Below are positions 37,327 to 50,004 of a stretch of 64,000 bases of DNA, one piece after another (position 1 is the first letter of the stretch; the number at the start of each line of letters is the position of its first letter). A program made the translations under genes and the position numbers. The notes under the pieces were generated by a model, which was not told where the DNA came from, did not search any database, and saw nothing but the letters and a program-made list of their open reading frames with translations. Origin of the DNA: Typha latifolia (lineage: Eukaryota > Streptophyta > Magnoliopsida > Poales > Typhaceae); NCBI GenBank assembly GCA_019914945.1, contig CM034109.1, positions 10,408,479 through 10,472,478 of the forward strand, read 5' to 3'.

Positions 37327-39956
37327 TTAAAGATTAATCTTTTAAGATGCTTCATAGACTCATAGTGAATATGTTAGACTGTAAAGTGTGGTGCAAGATA
37401 AGGATTTTGCATATTTGATGATGTCTGTTCTCTCATAGAATGCACATATGAATAGGCAGTGCAGGAAGAGTAGTTCTTGTTTATGCATTCCACTTTCATG
37501 AAATTTGACCATTAATTGTGAGAAAAGAACTCCAATATGTTTTTTGCTTTGATAACTTGATACATTGTCTTGGTTAGAAAGTTGATGTTGTTTGACATCC
37601 GGTGATAAGAATCTGAAAGCTTGCATAGTGCTTGATTACACAACCCATATTATTACGAAATTTGTTGAATATTGGCATGCTAGGCATTTAAAGAAAATTC
37701 AGGCAAGTAATGTGGTCCTTTGTTATATAATAAGTTTAAAAGGTAAGTAGCCAATGGTTTTCCACAAGTATAGGAATAGCCAGAGTATGTGAACTAGGTA
37801 ATCGACAAACTAAACTCATTTGCAGAAGAAAGCATAAGAGATGTATAACCCTTGGATCTTTCTGCTTGGCCAAAATGTCTTCCGCATGTTCCTTATTAAG
37901 GAGGATTTGAATCATTTTATATTAGCTCGTTGTATCACATTATATTACCATAACAAGGGGCATGATGATGTATTCAGTTTAGTGTGACATGCTCACACTA
38001 ACATAAAGTATTTTTGAAACTTGAACAGATCAAATGATAGTGGTCCCTGTCAATGAATAGATTTGACATCAGCATGTTCCCAAATGATATAGTTATGTAA
38101 ACTTCTATTTTCCTCTGGCATTTCAAGTTTTTTGCTTCACTTTTATTGAGAAATCCTATGATATATCTCAACTAGATGAAATATGATTCTATATTGCATG
38201 GTGTGTTGTCTACGATTGATTTTTTGTTGCCATTGAAGTTGAAAAGGAGGAAAAGGGCATACCAAAATAGATATTTACTTTAGCAAGAGAACACACTTCA
38301 AAGGGGAAATTTATATTGTTCTTTGCGGTTTGAGTTTCCTACTTAAATGGCATATTTTTATTGATTTCTGCGACGAGCATATTACTGGACCATGTGATCA
38401 AATTCAAGACTACTCTTCAGCTATAGTTGTGCTAGAAATGATGATGAATCACATTATTGTAATGGAGAGTAACATCAATATGGTGTATTTTCCAACGTCT
38501 AAAAGTTCAACCATCAAGGGCAGAATATATGATTTACATTATGGCTCTCCAAGGAAAAGTAGTTCTGATTATTAATACAATCATTATTCCTTGATTCCTC
38601 TTCTGGATTTTTGTTTCTTTAGTCTTGATTCTTGTACATACATAAGTGAAAAAAAAAATCATTGAAATTCCATTAAGTATATCATTTTATACTGTTGAAT
38701 CTCTACATTCTAGATCTATTAGAGATTTAAGTTGTCATGAATTGTAAAGATGACAACCCTTGTGCGTTGTGCTTTAAGTGGTTCCGATATTTTCATAGAA
38801 TGATGGTTAGATATTTAAATAAACAATTACCAGATGAAACCAAATCTTCCTTGAGATCTAATGACTACTTTTTTTTTTACTGTTAAGTGAAATATGGCAG
38901 GAGATCTTATGTTAACCTTTCAGTGTAGATTCATCTTTTACAACAGGGTTAAAAGTAGAGCAGAAGATTGCTAATGAAGTGGAAGTTTACAATTTACTCC
39001 CATATTTTATTGGAAGCCCACGCTAGTTCATGATCTGCTTTTGTCATTTCATACATATTGTTCATTCATTGAAAGTAACCGAATTATACCCTTTGTCTGT
39101 TCATCTTTGGCTGCAAGATTTCTTTGGAATCCAACACCACCAGCTTATGGGCTCTTTTTTCCTTTGCTAATATTGACATCCTCTCTTTTGGACATGCAAA
39201 AAAGTAGAATAATTGTCCAAGTACTTTACAGTTGATTCTACTTTCTAACTTAATGGAAGCCCTTTGTTCAAGAGCTTGAAATAGCACTCTCATGCAGCAG
39301 AGGATGAAAGCCAAAGCAGAGGTGAGCTTTTGCTGGGGTACTGTTGGGGGATTCTCTTTGTTGTACCATTTTTGCTAAAGAAATGGGTAACGATTGGTAT
39401 ACAAGAAATCAAAATGGCTTAGCCCATGCCCCATAGGCCATAGTGGTTGTTTTCTTTTTCTCAACGATATGGGTGGAGAATCGGAGAGTCAAACAGAGAC
39501 TTCTTTTTGAAAGAGAGAATAAGACTTTTTGTGATAATCCTTGACCTCAGCCTCTAATTGATATCCAAGAAGGTTACCATTTTATATACTCAAGCAAAAG
39601 CTAGGGAAGACTTCTGTGGAGAAGAAACTTAAGGGTGACTGACTATTCAATTCAATGGGATAGTGTATGGAATTAAAGAACGCTCATGATGTATGATAAA
39701 AATGAATATATCCGAGTACAAAATTTACAGGATTCATTTTAATGTCATATGGAAACTTTGAAATAAAAGCTTCTACTAATCTTTGGGAGGATTTGATCTT
39801 TAGATCTCATGCAACGCTAAAGACCTCTTTCTCCCTCGCTGACATCATCAACGATCGTGTTCACATGACGACGGTCCATCTCTTCCCAGGGGCGTTTTGG
39901 TCACACGAGAATCACAACCCCACTCCTATACACGGCCCACGGCATCCAGGCTCATC

Positions 39957-40020
39957 CACGTGTCCAAATATGACTGGATCTGTACAGTGAGAAATGGGCC
40001 CACACGGGTCCTATTTATAT
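39957..40020 (+). promoter_or_regulatory. Choline kinase core promoter: G-box/ABRE plus TATA
   Basis: CCACGTGTCC (CACGTG at 39957-39962) lies about 50 bp before a TATTTATAT box at 40012-40020. A second CACGTG lies at 40144-40149 in the probable leader. ACGTG cores are bound by bZIP/bHLH factors, and the first copy resembles an ABA-response element. Regulation by ABA or stress is inference. Confidence 0.5.
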
Positions 40021-40309
40021 CTCTCGCGCTCCTCGAAGCGCGAGGGAAAAGAAAAAAGTAGCCAGAGCAGAGCTTTCTGTCGTCCTCAACTTGCGGGGTA
40101 TCGAAGTCCACCGTTGCCATCGTCATCGCCAGTCCCCTGCCGCCACGTGTTATTTTCCTTGCCTCCTTTCCTTCCGTCTACCTTCGCCTTCTTCGACTCT
40201 CCTCGTTGCCAAACTAGTGCTGCTGCTATTTCGAGCGCTCTCTTGAATCATTTGATAAGAGTCCGATTGAAGTCGGTTCCTGAATTCTCGAGCGGGGAGG
40301 CGATCGAAG

Positions 40310-43300
40310 ATGGTGGCGATCGAGGAGGCGAAGATCCCAAAGGAGGCGAGAGGAATCCTCCACGGATTGGCCTCGGAGTGGGGCGACGTGGCGGATTGCG
40401 AGGATCTGGAGGTGGTGCCGTTGAAGGGGGCGATGACGAACGAGGTGTTCCAGGTGAGATGGAAGACGAAGAGAGAGGAAGGAGAGGAGGGGGAGGAGGA
40501 GAAAGCGAAGGCGAAGGTGAGGAAGGTGCTGCTGAGGTTATATGGGGAGGGGACGGATGTGTTCTTCGATCGGGAGGCCGAGGTGAAGACGTTCGAGTGC
40601 TTGTCCAAGCATGGCCAGGGGCCCAGACTCCTCTTTCGATTCCCCAGCGGCCGCGTCGAGGAGTTCATCCATGCCAGGGTACGCGATTCCTACTTCTTTC
40701 CCCGTTCAACAATTTGCCTTGATCAAGAACAAAGTTACTGTTGGATAATCAAGATTTGGGAAGAATAACATGTGTAAGATTTCACTCTTGCATCTCCTGT
40801 CTTCCGCTTTGGAAAGAAGGCTTTCATTCGTCTCTTTCTTTAGCTTAGCTACCTTGTCGGGCATGCTATAAATTGAATTAAGATGCTTAGAAAGAGGGCA
40901 TTTATTTTCCAAATTAGAGGCTAATCATAAGAGGTGTGATATTAGATATGTATGGTAATTGATAAACGTCGACATTTTCTACGAATTTAAAGTTTTAAAT
41001 TTTAAGATTATGAGCAAATTTTGTGAATTTACTCTGTTTTACCCGCCGCAAATTTAGACTGCTCATGTCTGACTTGCCGCAAGATTTTTTTTTTAAATTT
41101 TTTTCTGGAATATGTTGTGAATTGGACTTGGATAAATAATCGGATAGACTTTTTAGTGATACATCAAGTATTTATGGCTTGCAGACTCTTTTAGCTGGTG
41201 ACCTTCGTGATCCAGAGATATCTGCTCTCATAGCCTCAAAATTGAGGGAGTTCCATGGTCTCGACATGCCTGGCGACAAAACTGTGTTTCTCTGGGACAG
41301 ATTGAGGTGTTCTTTAAGTTCCTTAATGAGCATTATATACTACCGAAGCTCTCGGTTAAGTTCGATTACTGATCCTTTGTTTCACTCCATAGGAAATGGC
41401 TCAAATCAGCAAAGAGTCTCTGCTCAGATGAAGAAGCCAAAGAGTTTTCCTTGGATACTATGGAAGAGGAGATATCTGCTTTGGAAAATAAGCTCTCTAG
41501 TGAGGATCAGATGATAGGCTTTTGCCATAACGATCTACAGTATGGTAACATCATGATTGATGAGGAAACCAGACAAGTTACCATCATTGTAAGTTTTTGT
41601 TTTCCTCTATCCACTGGATGGTCTATGCGGCGTTTCCCATCTAGTGAGTCTCTAAGTGTAACTGTAGTATTTGCATCTCCAATTCTGTTCATCATGTGGA
41701 TTACTTTACATTTATTGGCCACTAATGCTCAATGCAACGGGAGTTTATTACTTGCAGCTTTTACCTTTCTGTTGTTGATTAAAAAATACTTGTGGGCAAC
41801 TTCTCTCTAATTGTCTGCATCTCAGATAGTGTTGATATGGTGACGTGCAGTTCTCATTTATTGACTGTATTAAATGGCCATTGTCACAAGCTGGCAATAT
41901 TTATCCTTTTACTCTTTTATGAATTTATTTTTCAAAGAAAAGTGCATCCCATGTTTGACTACGGATCAAGGTTTTAAATCGAGTGGCCTATCTCTTATTG
42001 CCGACAGATATGCAACATATTTTTATCGCTACCTCTTAAAGTAGATATCTTTTTTTAATTCAAGCAATGAATATCATTTCCTGCTGGCCTTTTTTCTTGC
42101 CTTACACTTCTTTAGCATTTTATTAGTTGCCTACTTGAGACGGAGTTGGTAATTTTCTAGTTTCTTTCTTGTATTAAATTGGATGTCCTACCTTTTGGTG
42201 TAGGATTATGAATATGCGAGTTTCAACCCAATTGCCTATGATCTTGCAAATCACTTCTGTGAGATGGCTGCCGACTATCACTCAGACAATCCTCACATAT
42301 TGGACTATAGTAAATACCCAGGTAGTTAATTGCTAGTATTTATTTGTTGATGTGTCATTTTCACACTCTTTTGTTAATTTGACTTATAGCAGCAAGCATT
42401 CAAATTCCTGGAGTGGGTACCCTTTCTCACTAGCTGTTTGTGTTTGTGATAGATTTTGAGGAACGTAAAATATTTGTACGGATCTACCTCAGTTCTTCTG
42501 GTATGTAATGAAATTTAATTTTGATGATTAAATTTTTATCCTCGACATGCTATAAAATCATCAGCGCTTGTTTTTTTTTTTTAATCTTAATCTTAGAGGT
42601 ATTGATATTTGAAATCTGTTGTCCTCCTAAATTGACAAAAATTGCCTACACCAATAAAGTTAGATGCATGCTGAGTTAAGAACTACATTGTTGTGGTAAA
42701 GGGTACTCCAGGAAATCTTCTTTCTTCTTCTTCCTTTCCGAGTTAAAGTCCTATCAACTTAAAGGATCACAATTCTTCTTTCTTCTTTTCCAATTTCAGA
42801 CGCATGCTTTATGGATGAGACCCAATATAATCGCAAGTCTGCATGACCTTTTTATTCCACGTCTACTGTAGTATTTTATACTAGTAAGTTCAATTATTTT
42901 ATATCTAGATAACAAATGAATTGTGATCCTTTTACGTGATAAGACTTGAATGAGTCAATGTGTCCGCTAATAACAAAAGTATAATGCAGACAAATTAAAC
43001 GGAAAAAATCTCAAAGTGAGTTGACGTTGTGAATCAGACAGCCTTTTACTGGTCCTTTGTTTCATTTCGTTATACTAGAGTAGGGTAGATGCGACATTCG
43101 AAACATCAATGTGTTAACTGTTTGCTATACTTTAATGCTAGCCTTGTTTTCAAATCCCTACTTCCCTAGTCTACATCTTTGACCTTCCAACAGGTGAGAA
43201 TCCTGACAACGTCGAAGTCGAAAATCTCCTCAAAAGTGTCGAGAAATATGCTCTGGCAAGTCATCTTGTCTGGGGTCTATGGGGAATAATTTCTGTAAGC

Positions 43301-43556
43301 TCCTCAACCAATAAATTTCCTTTTTTTTTTTGAAAAAAAAAATGCTCTTATCTGTAGGAACCTATTGTCAGTAGATATCACCATCCTCATCATTAGTTGC
43401 TTCTTCCCCATTACTTTAACCTTTTGCCTGCAGGATCATGTCAATGACATCGACTTTGATTACATGGAGTATGCAAGGCAGAGGTTTCAGCAGTACAGGA
43501 AGAACAAGTCTGCACCTTTAGCTTCAGGACCTCCTCAACAAATCCCAGATTCATGA
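40310..43556 (+). CDS. Choline kinase
   Basis: Phosphorylates choline with ATP, the first step of the CDP-choline route to phosphatidylcholine, in the cytosol; some family members also accept ethanolamine. Six exons (40310-40678, 41185-41306, 41393-41588, 42204-42321, 43194-43294, 43434-43556) join in frame to 342 residues, normal for plant choline kinases. Motifs: nucleotide-loop region [12 protein letters not shown] (54-65), VEEFIHAR before the first junction, catalytic Brenner motif [12 protein letters not shown] with Asp211, and metal-binding Asp230 in [18 protein letters not shown]. The C-terminal VWGLWGIIS and [15 protein letters not shown] match the family. Exon 1 is GC-rich and includes a low-complexity charged insert ([14 protein letters not shown], about 74-87); the other exons are AT-rich. 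Confidence 0.95.
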
Positions 43557-45797
43557 GTTTTTGCCGCAGCTGACCAGGTCTATTAATGAAGTGCACCATG
43601 TTCATTTGTTCGTTCATAGACTCTCTTCGATAATCTCCACGTCTAAACGTTTCCATTTACTGCTTGGTGAGAAGTCCAGCCGTAACATTGGCTGCTCTGC
43701 TTAGAATTCTTCCCTAATTCCAGACCCAGAGTCAGCTGACCAATCTTTTGTGCTCTGGATGCTCCATGTCCTCGCGCAGTCTCTTATTATCATCATGCTC
43801 ATAGTACAAGATATTAGGTTGTGCTTGTGTATAATAAATAATAGAAGCGTGTAAAGCAAAGCTGCTATCTGTAATAAACATTTATATGGCACTACTAAAA
43901 TACTATCCAATTGATAGGCCTTTGAATCTGATTGGAGATCCAGCAAACTTTAATCACTGTCAGGTCTCATTCCATCAAAATCTGGCTGGGATATTTTTGT
44001 TTATTTATTTGATATTTTTACTGATCCAGATGAATGTTTAGAAACGGATAAGCATGTGGATACTATTTAGTTGATCGTTTAGTGGGGGGTGGAGCTACCT
44101 GCTTGTAAGCTTTCAGTGGGGGCCCCTGATTCTATTTTTGGATTTAAATTCCTGGCTCATCTTAGGGAGTTTGTGCTTTACGAGTATCTTGCCCTAGATT
44201 TGTAGGATCGCTGCGCAATTAAAGAACTTCTATTTTGAAATGGAATCGTGAACTGCATGTTTGCTCTAAAAGTAATCAGCATTGAGCATCCTCGTGATCT
44301 CTGTGACCAAATCAAACCTAGCATTATGCACTCTATTCTTTCAAATATATATAAATAGGCTAATATTTTAATACTCATCTAAAATTTATAATCTTAATTC
44401 TCACACCGATACCGTACCGGTTTCAAAATCACATTATGTTAAAAAAAATTCAAAATCACATTATGTTAAAAAAAAATACAAATTTAATAACGTGTGCCTA
44501 ACTTTCGGATTACATATTTTTTTTCTTTCGTTAAAATTTCTCTCCTAAATATGATTGTGATAGATATGATTATACCTTAATTATAAAAGATATTATTTAA
44601 TATTAAATTATTTAAATTTGATTATTTAGAGATAGATTTTAATTTAAATATAATTCTCTATCTCTATATGTTACTAAATTTAATTTAAATTAATCTTAAA
44701 CTAATGAGAGATATATATAAATAAATAAAACAATTAAATAGATAAAATTTAATTAAACTTTTATCAAGTTAATTATAGAAAAAAATATCAATACCATTAT
44801 TACGATATATATATACATTACTCCAGGTTAAGGTTAGATATACTTTTTATTTGATAAATTATTAAAGTAATATAATTATCAAAAAATAATACTGTATTCA
44901 AAAAAATAATAATTACCTATTGAACTAGTAACATCTTTTAAATTTATTGCATTCCTATTATACTCTTAAGAATTTTAACCGTTAAATTTGTATCAAATCA
45001 ATTAATAAATAATTATCTCTACTGTACCAAAAAGTGCTCATATAAATATATATGGCAATAGCAACTATTACTCCAGCACAAAATTGCATTGGTGCTCTCG
45101 GGTGATTAAAAACAAAAAAGAAACGAGTAATTCTACAAAACTAGCACTAAGAATGGTAAAGACATATATAATGAATAAATTATAGCATGTCAAGGATTGG
45201 AACAACTAAAACACACATATAAGCTACATAAGTTGTTCATTTTACACAATGTCTGAACTCTGAACAGTAAAGAAGATGTTCTTTACATAAATAATTGTCC
45301 GATCAAAGCAACATGACCAAGAAAAAAAAGTACCACTCTTCAACTTATTCATATACTATTTTGTATCCTTGATTGCACCTCAGTAACCGAAATAAAACTT
45401 GCGGACTGCAAATTACTGTTTTGTATTTTACCATCAGCACAAGCATTTCAGCAGTTGGAAGCACCATACCACGTATTATGCTATGAGTAACTCATGCAGT
45501 ACTCAACTGCAATCCAGAGATCCATAAGACCACACTGAATGCTTCAGCGCATATCAACCAAAGTAGGCATGGAACTATTGGTGCTCTCCTAGAACTTGAT
45601 AATGATAAGGACCTAGACAGGATAACATTGCACCAAAATAGAAATTCCAAGAACTAACATTACTGATTAAAAAACATGTATATATGAGCTATACAAGACT
45701 ATCCATATATCAACATATCTCACGAAATAAAAGGAGACACATCCGACGAAGTGGATTAGAAAAGGTGAAATGAATTTGATAGCCAACACGATCACCA
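43557..45797. other. Convergent intergenic region (choline kinase 3' / TRB 3')
   Basis: No gene recognised. The first 400 bp are probably choline kinase 3' UTR. From 44340 to 45100 the DNA is very AT-rich. A 27-bp unit is tandemly doubled at about 44422-44475 (TTCAAAATCACATTATGTT followed by A8 or so). Confidence 0.5.
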
Positions 45798-48243
45798 TCA
45801 AGCTCGAAGCATCTGCACGTATTTTAAATAAATAAATAAGTCCAGATTTGAAAAAAGAAATGTGAGTCACTATTTGACAGAAAGAGGAAAATATCATCTG
45901 AAAAAAATGTTTACATCTAATTGATATGATGAAATATGCATGTGATGCTTGAAGAGGAAAAACATAATAACATATAAAGGGGCCTATCAAATCTGTAGTG
46001 CAATAATTGGATATGATAAGCAAGAGCATTACCAGCTTAGTTGCATTTCTATTTTTCAATGTCAACATAGCAGCTTCAGCAAAGGCCTGAGCTGCTTCTG
46101 CATCAGCTTCAGCAGCCTCTGCTTCTTTTGATGCTTCTTCAGCTTCTGCAATAGCTATTTCTGCCTCTACAACTGCTCGAGCAGCAGCAGCTGCAGCTTC
46201 TTGTGCAGTCATGTTTCTCATTCGTGCTAGCTCAGCATCAACTTGAGGCTTTGTCAGTGGTTTAACTTTCTCGCTTTCGAATTTGGGAGGCTCTCTTAGC
46301 TTTCCCTCAGGGAGAAACACCTCGGAGTTTCTTCCTTCTGAAGAAGCTGTACTGGGTGCAATCCTATACTTCCGCTTCACCTAGAAAAGATTTAAAAAGG
46401 GCAATATCATAAATTGGAGAAGGTGAAAAGGATCCATTCGACAAAGATGGAAAATCCAAACAAAGTGACTGTTGAACCTTAGCACATACGGCCCAACACC
46501 AAATGGCAACAATGTTATTTGATGGGCATTCATTTCAATTTCATGCCAAGCATGGAAAATAAGGGTCTCTTTGCTTACTAGACTTTAGAAAATATTTTGA
46601 CTTCCCAAAAAGCTGATTTTATGCAGCTTCACTTATCCCCCATATTCACGGGAAAGAAAATTTGGTCATACATACATAAATTATTGAACAAAAACTGTCA
46701 CGAAAATAAATTTCTTTAGCCATCAACAGCCCATCAGACAAATACTAGTGTTTCGTGTTCAAACAAAATAATTCCTAAATATAACAGTTCAATAGAAAAG
46801 TAATGAAAATGTCAAATCACAATAATCTAACCATAATTGTGTATTGTGCATGAGACAAATACCTTGATCAGCTTTCCACTAGAAGTCAAGAACTTTAATT
46901 TTCCAGATAACAGCCGTTTAAAATCAGGAGGCGGCCAGTACTGATCCTACAGGAATACAAATTTGTGAAGTTAATAAGTCATTTCCATAGTCTAAAGCAT
47001 GTGGGTTTTATCAATATTTATGATGTGCCAATAGTTCAGAAGCTTCCCAGGACAGTGTAGGATGCAAATAAAAAACCCAGGGGTGTGTGGGTTTTCTGTA
47101 CATTAAGGTTGAACTGAAGGAAGGAAATAAATCTGACAATGGGTTGATATAGACCTCTATATATGTTGCAATAGCTGTCTTGTTAGATCCTGCAGGTTCC
47201 TTCAACTTCACTATAGCTTCTAGAATGAGATTGTCAAGCCTGGACATAATGCGAATAAATGATCATACAGATATTAAAAAGAAACATAATATGTGCAGCG
47301 CGTGCAAGAATAACACAGGGAATTTCATTAAATAGATAACTTATTAGTACCCTAGATAGAGACACATCAACATGAAAACTGCATAACTGTAATATTAAAA
47401 AGTAGATAAAAGCGAAGAGCATTTTGTAAGTATTCAATAACTGAAAAATAAGCAATTGCATGCTACTACATTACCATCATCATTGTAAATGCACTGAAAC
47501 ATGCTAGAAAAAGAGAAACCATGAAAAGCTGAATTCCTGGAGTTAATAGATCATTTTTTTATGCATTGACAGTGTGAAGCAAACAAATGCGCACATGCAA
47601 ACTATGCCATAATGAGTTTATATTTCAAACAATCCATGAATAAACTAACCTTGAGACAGATTTCTTTGAGCCTGCAATCTGCAGAGGTTCATCAGACACT
47701 GCAAGAGGCTTGCCATCAACAATTTCATCATCGATATCCCGAGTAACTGTACTGGCAGCCATTGGACTATCGTCATTCTTAGCAATGCGCTTGCTCTTTT
47801 TCAAGGCTATTCTCGCCTTCTCTCGAGATCCCCATCCACTCGCAGTCACACTCATGTTACGCCACTTGTCCTGGTCCATTACAGTAAAGGGGACAAACTT
47901 AATAGATATCAAATGTTCTTATCCGATATCTGTATTTAACATCAGGTGCACTCCTTGTCTCAAAAGAAGAAAAAAAACATCAGGTGCATTTTATTAAGTA
48001 CCATGCTAGATATTTTCCATGTAGAGAACATTGAATAAACAATAGTAACTTTTCTCGATGAATCAAGTTATAAAAGTATTAGCAAAGATATACCTTGAGA
48101 TCGACATTTGACCGTAAATGTAAGATTCTGCTAAATTCGGGATCTTTCAATATCGTGCGCCATTTTCCAGCCCCATGCTTAACTACTCCGGCTTTTAGAG
48201 CCGCTTCTTCCTCCGGCGTCCACTTCTGTTTCGGGGCGCCCAT
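45798..48243 (-). CDS. TRB: Telomere repeat-binding factor (single Myb histone, TRB type)
   Basis: Nuclear protein binding telomeric TTTAGGG repeats and teloboxes; family members take part in telomere protection and Polycomb recruitment. Six exons: 48243-48094, 47870-47650, 47239-47155, 46946-46863, 46380-46033, 45812-45798. They join in frame to 300 residues, the usual TRB length. The N-terminal Myb domain (about 5-57) starts QKWTPEEE and ends with the telobox-recognition motif LKDKWRN, split by intron 1 between K50 and D51. A histone H1/H5-like domain spans about 122-190 ([15 protein letters not shown] ... [16 protein letters not shown]). A Glu/Ala-rich coiled coil runs at about 228-285. 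The last exon holds only MLRA and the stop. TRB subtype is not resolved. A full telobox lies upstream. Confidence 0.94.
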
Positions 48244-48269
48244 AAGAAATTGCCTAAAAATCCTTCCTT

Positions 48270-48287
48270 TCACTGGAATCCAACCAT
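48270..48287 (-). other. Possible 5-codon uORF before TRB
   Basis: On the minus strand an ATG at 48287 opens a five-codon frame (M-V-G-F-Q) ending in TGA at 48272-48270, 26 bp before the TRB start. An intron acceptor (TTGCTAG) just upstream suggests this stretch is in the mature leader. Translation is not known. Confidence 0.35.
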
Positions 48288-48678
48288 GAAGACCTAGCAA
48301 CAAAACAGGCACATCAAAAGATATAATAATACCCAATTTTATTAAAGAGCCAATTCGATATATCCCAATTCACAGCCAACTAAAAAAACATTATTGAGCC
48401 CATTTCATAAAATCAATAACAGAATCCGGATCCATTTAATGAAATAAAAGCGCAAGGAAAATCAAATAATTTAAGAAGATCACAATCGAATTTGCCAATG
48501 ATCGCAGCAAGCACGATCCAATTCCCGAGTTGTATGGATTCTCCGAAGAGATTCGATCAATGATGGAATTACTTTAAAGAAGGCAACGCAAGATTGAACA
48601 AAACCTCCGATAATTCCGAAGCTGCAAAGGAGATAGCGGACGCAATCCAGAACGTGAGCCCAGAGGTCGTTCGCTTTT

Positions 48679-48687
48679 TAGGGTTTT
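48679..48687 (-). promoter_or_regulatory. Telobox upstream of TRB
   Basis: TTAGGGTTT on plus, AAACCCTAA on the gene's strand, about 436 bp upstream of the TRB start codon, within the likely promoter/5' UTR. TRB proteins bind this motif, so feedback on its own gene is possible but unproven. Confidence 0.5.
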
Positions 48688-49215
48688 AAGATCTCCAACG
48701 ACCGGTGGAAGGAGACGAGATTTTGCACGCGCGGCCCACGCGGGTCTAATCGTGGACTGGTGGGACGGTGGGAGAGCCTAGCATAGCCCTGCCGAAAGAG
48801 AACCGGACTCAGGCCGGATGGGCTTGGCCACGGCCCAACTCATGCCAGGCTTTAGACCGTCCTTGTCCCTGGACCACCTAAACCCATATAAATCTGGATA
48901 CAAGTGAATTGGATCCGGATGCGACATTGGAGAAAGTTAGACCCGTTATGTCACTATCGGATTGCCATTTTCGACTTCAATAAATTATTCCAAGCAAATC
49001 ACGCATAGTGACCACCCCAAGACCACGAACCTTAACATTGCAACGAAGCCACCAAGACAAAGTTCCTGTTCCAATTCCAAGCTTATCGGATCTCCCTCGG
49101 ATCCGAACCCGACGACTGGCTCGAATGGGAATGGAAGGGTCCGATACCCGTCAAACGCGTACCAGGCCCGAGGGGCCCGACGCGGGACGGGATAGTGTCC
49201 TCGAATGAGGGCCGC

Positions 49216-49395
49216 ATGATGTCCTCTAAAGGGTGGATATCGCAGTTAGATTATTTGAACCGCGATAACTCCTCCGGGCTTCCGTAGTACGCGATTTACG
49301 AAGGCATAGAAGCGGGGGAGATCGAACCAGTGTACGGCGTCGGCTACTTTGACCAGATCGACGGACGGTGCCTTCGCCTCCGAGAGAGAGGATAA
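49216..49395 (+). pseudogene. Possible decayed coding fragment in a GC-rich patch
   Basis: Frame reads M-M-S-S-K-G-W-I-S-Q-L-D-Y-L-N, hits a TAG at 49285-49287, then continues Y-A-I-Y-E-G-I-E-A-G-E-I-E-P-V-Y-G-V-G-Y-F-D-Q-I-D-G-R until TAA at 49393-49395. The second half looks protein-like in composition, in contrast to surrounding DNA. I do not recognise the family, and no exon partners were found. Confidence 0.25.
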
Positions 49396-49961
49396 GATCA
49401 TAAAATATCGTTGTCCGGGGTGTATAGCGGGTGTGGATATATCAGACTTTTGGGGTCCGTCGCTATCATTCGCTCGTGGTGCTCGGCTACCTGCTCACAG
49501 ATGATGGGCAGATGACAAATAGTGATTTCTTATACTAGTTATTCAGAAAAAAGTCCTCTGGTTATTATGGATAAATAACTAAAATAGAAGATCTTGCTTA
49601 AGCAGACGGCAGCTTGGCCGTTGCCGGTGCCGGTGCCGGTGCCGACGTCCCACGCCAACTCGCGATGCGTTGTCGGGGACGCGAGCTTAGAGAACTAATC
49701 CCTCGGATAAGTCGTCCTCGCCTCCGCGTATATCGCCGCTTGCTTCACGAATAACTCCGCCATCGCCCTCTCTCTCGCTCTCTCTCTCTCGCCCGAGGAT
49801 ATACAAACCCCGACCCTGTTGACCGATGCGTGTCCGCCGACAAGACAACGATCGGACATACTCACGTGCCATTGCTGACAACAAACATGTCCGATATTGT
49901 CCTAGGTTTCATGAGAAGCCCTACAATAAGTGAATTGATACCACTTTACTTGTACTTGCCA

Positions 49962-49964
<3 letters not shown>

Positions 49965-50001
<37 letters not shown>
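49965..50001. repeat. (TA)n microsatellite
   Basis: About 18 uninterrupted TA units. A second, shorter TA run lies at 50597-50621. Confidence 0.95.

Positions 50002-50004
<3 letters not shown>

Larger units (their letters stand above)
37036..40309. other. Long intergenic region between SAP and choline kinase
   Basis: 3.3 kb without a supported gene. It begins with SAP 3' UTR, then carries a 2 x 50-bp tandem repeat, then AT-rich DNA with only short unsupported frames. The last 400 bp become GC-richer and hold the choline kinase promoter and 5' UTR. Confidence 0.55.

Noticed and set aside
40150..40668. Long antisense frame over choline kinase exon 1
   Set aside because: Also a by-product of GC-rich coding DNA; the plus strand has clear kinase motifs and correct splice phases.
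45667..46032. Extension of TRB exon 5 through intron DNA as one 237-codon frame
   Set aside because: The donor at 46033 followed by an acceptor at 45813 gives the expected short TRB C-terminus (LMLRA). The read-through part is hydrophobic, intron-like sequence.
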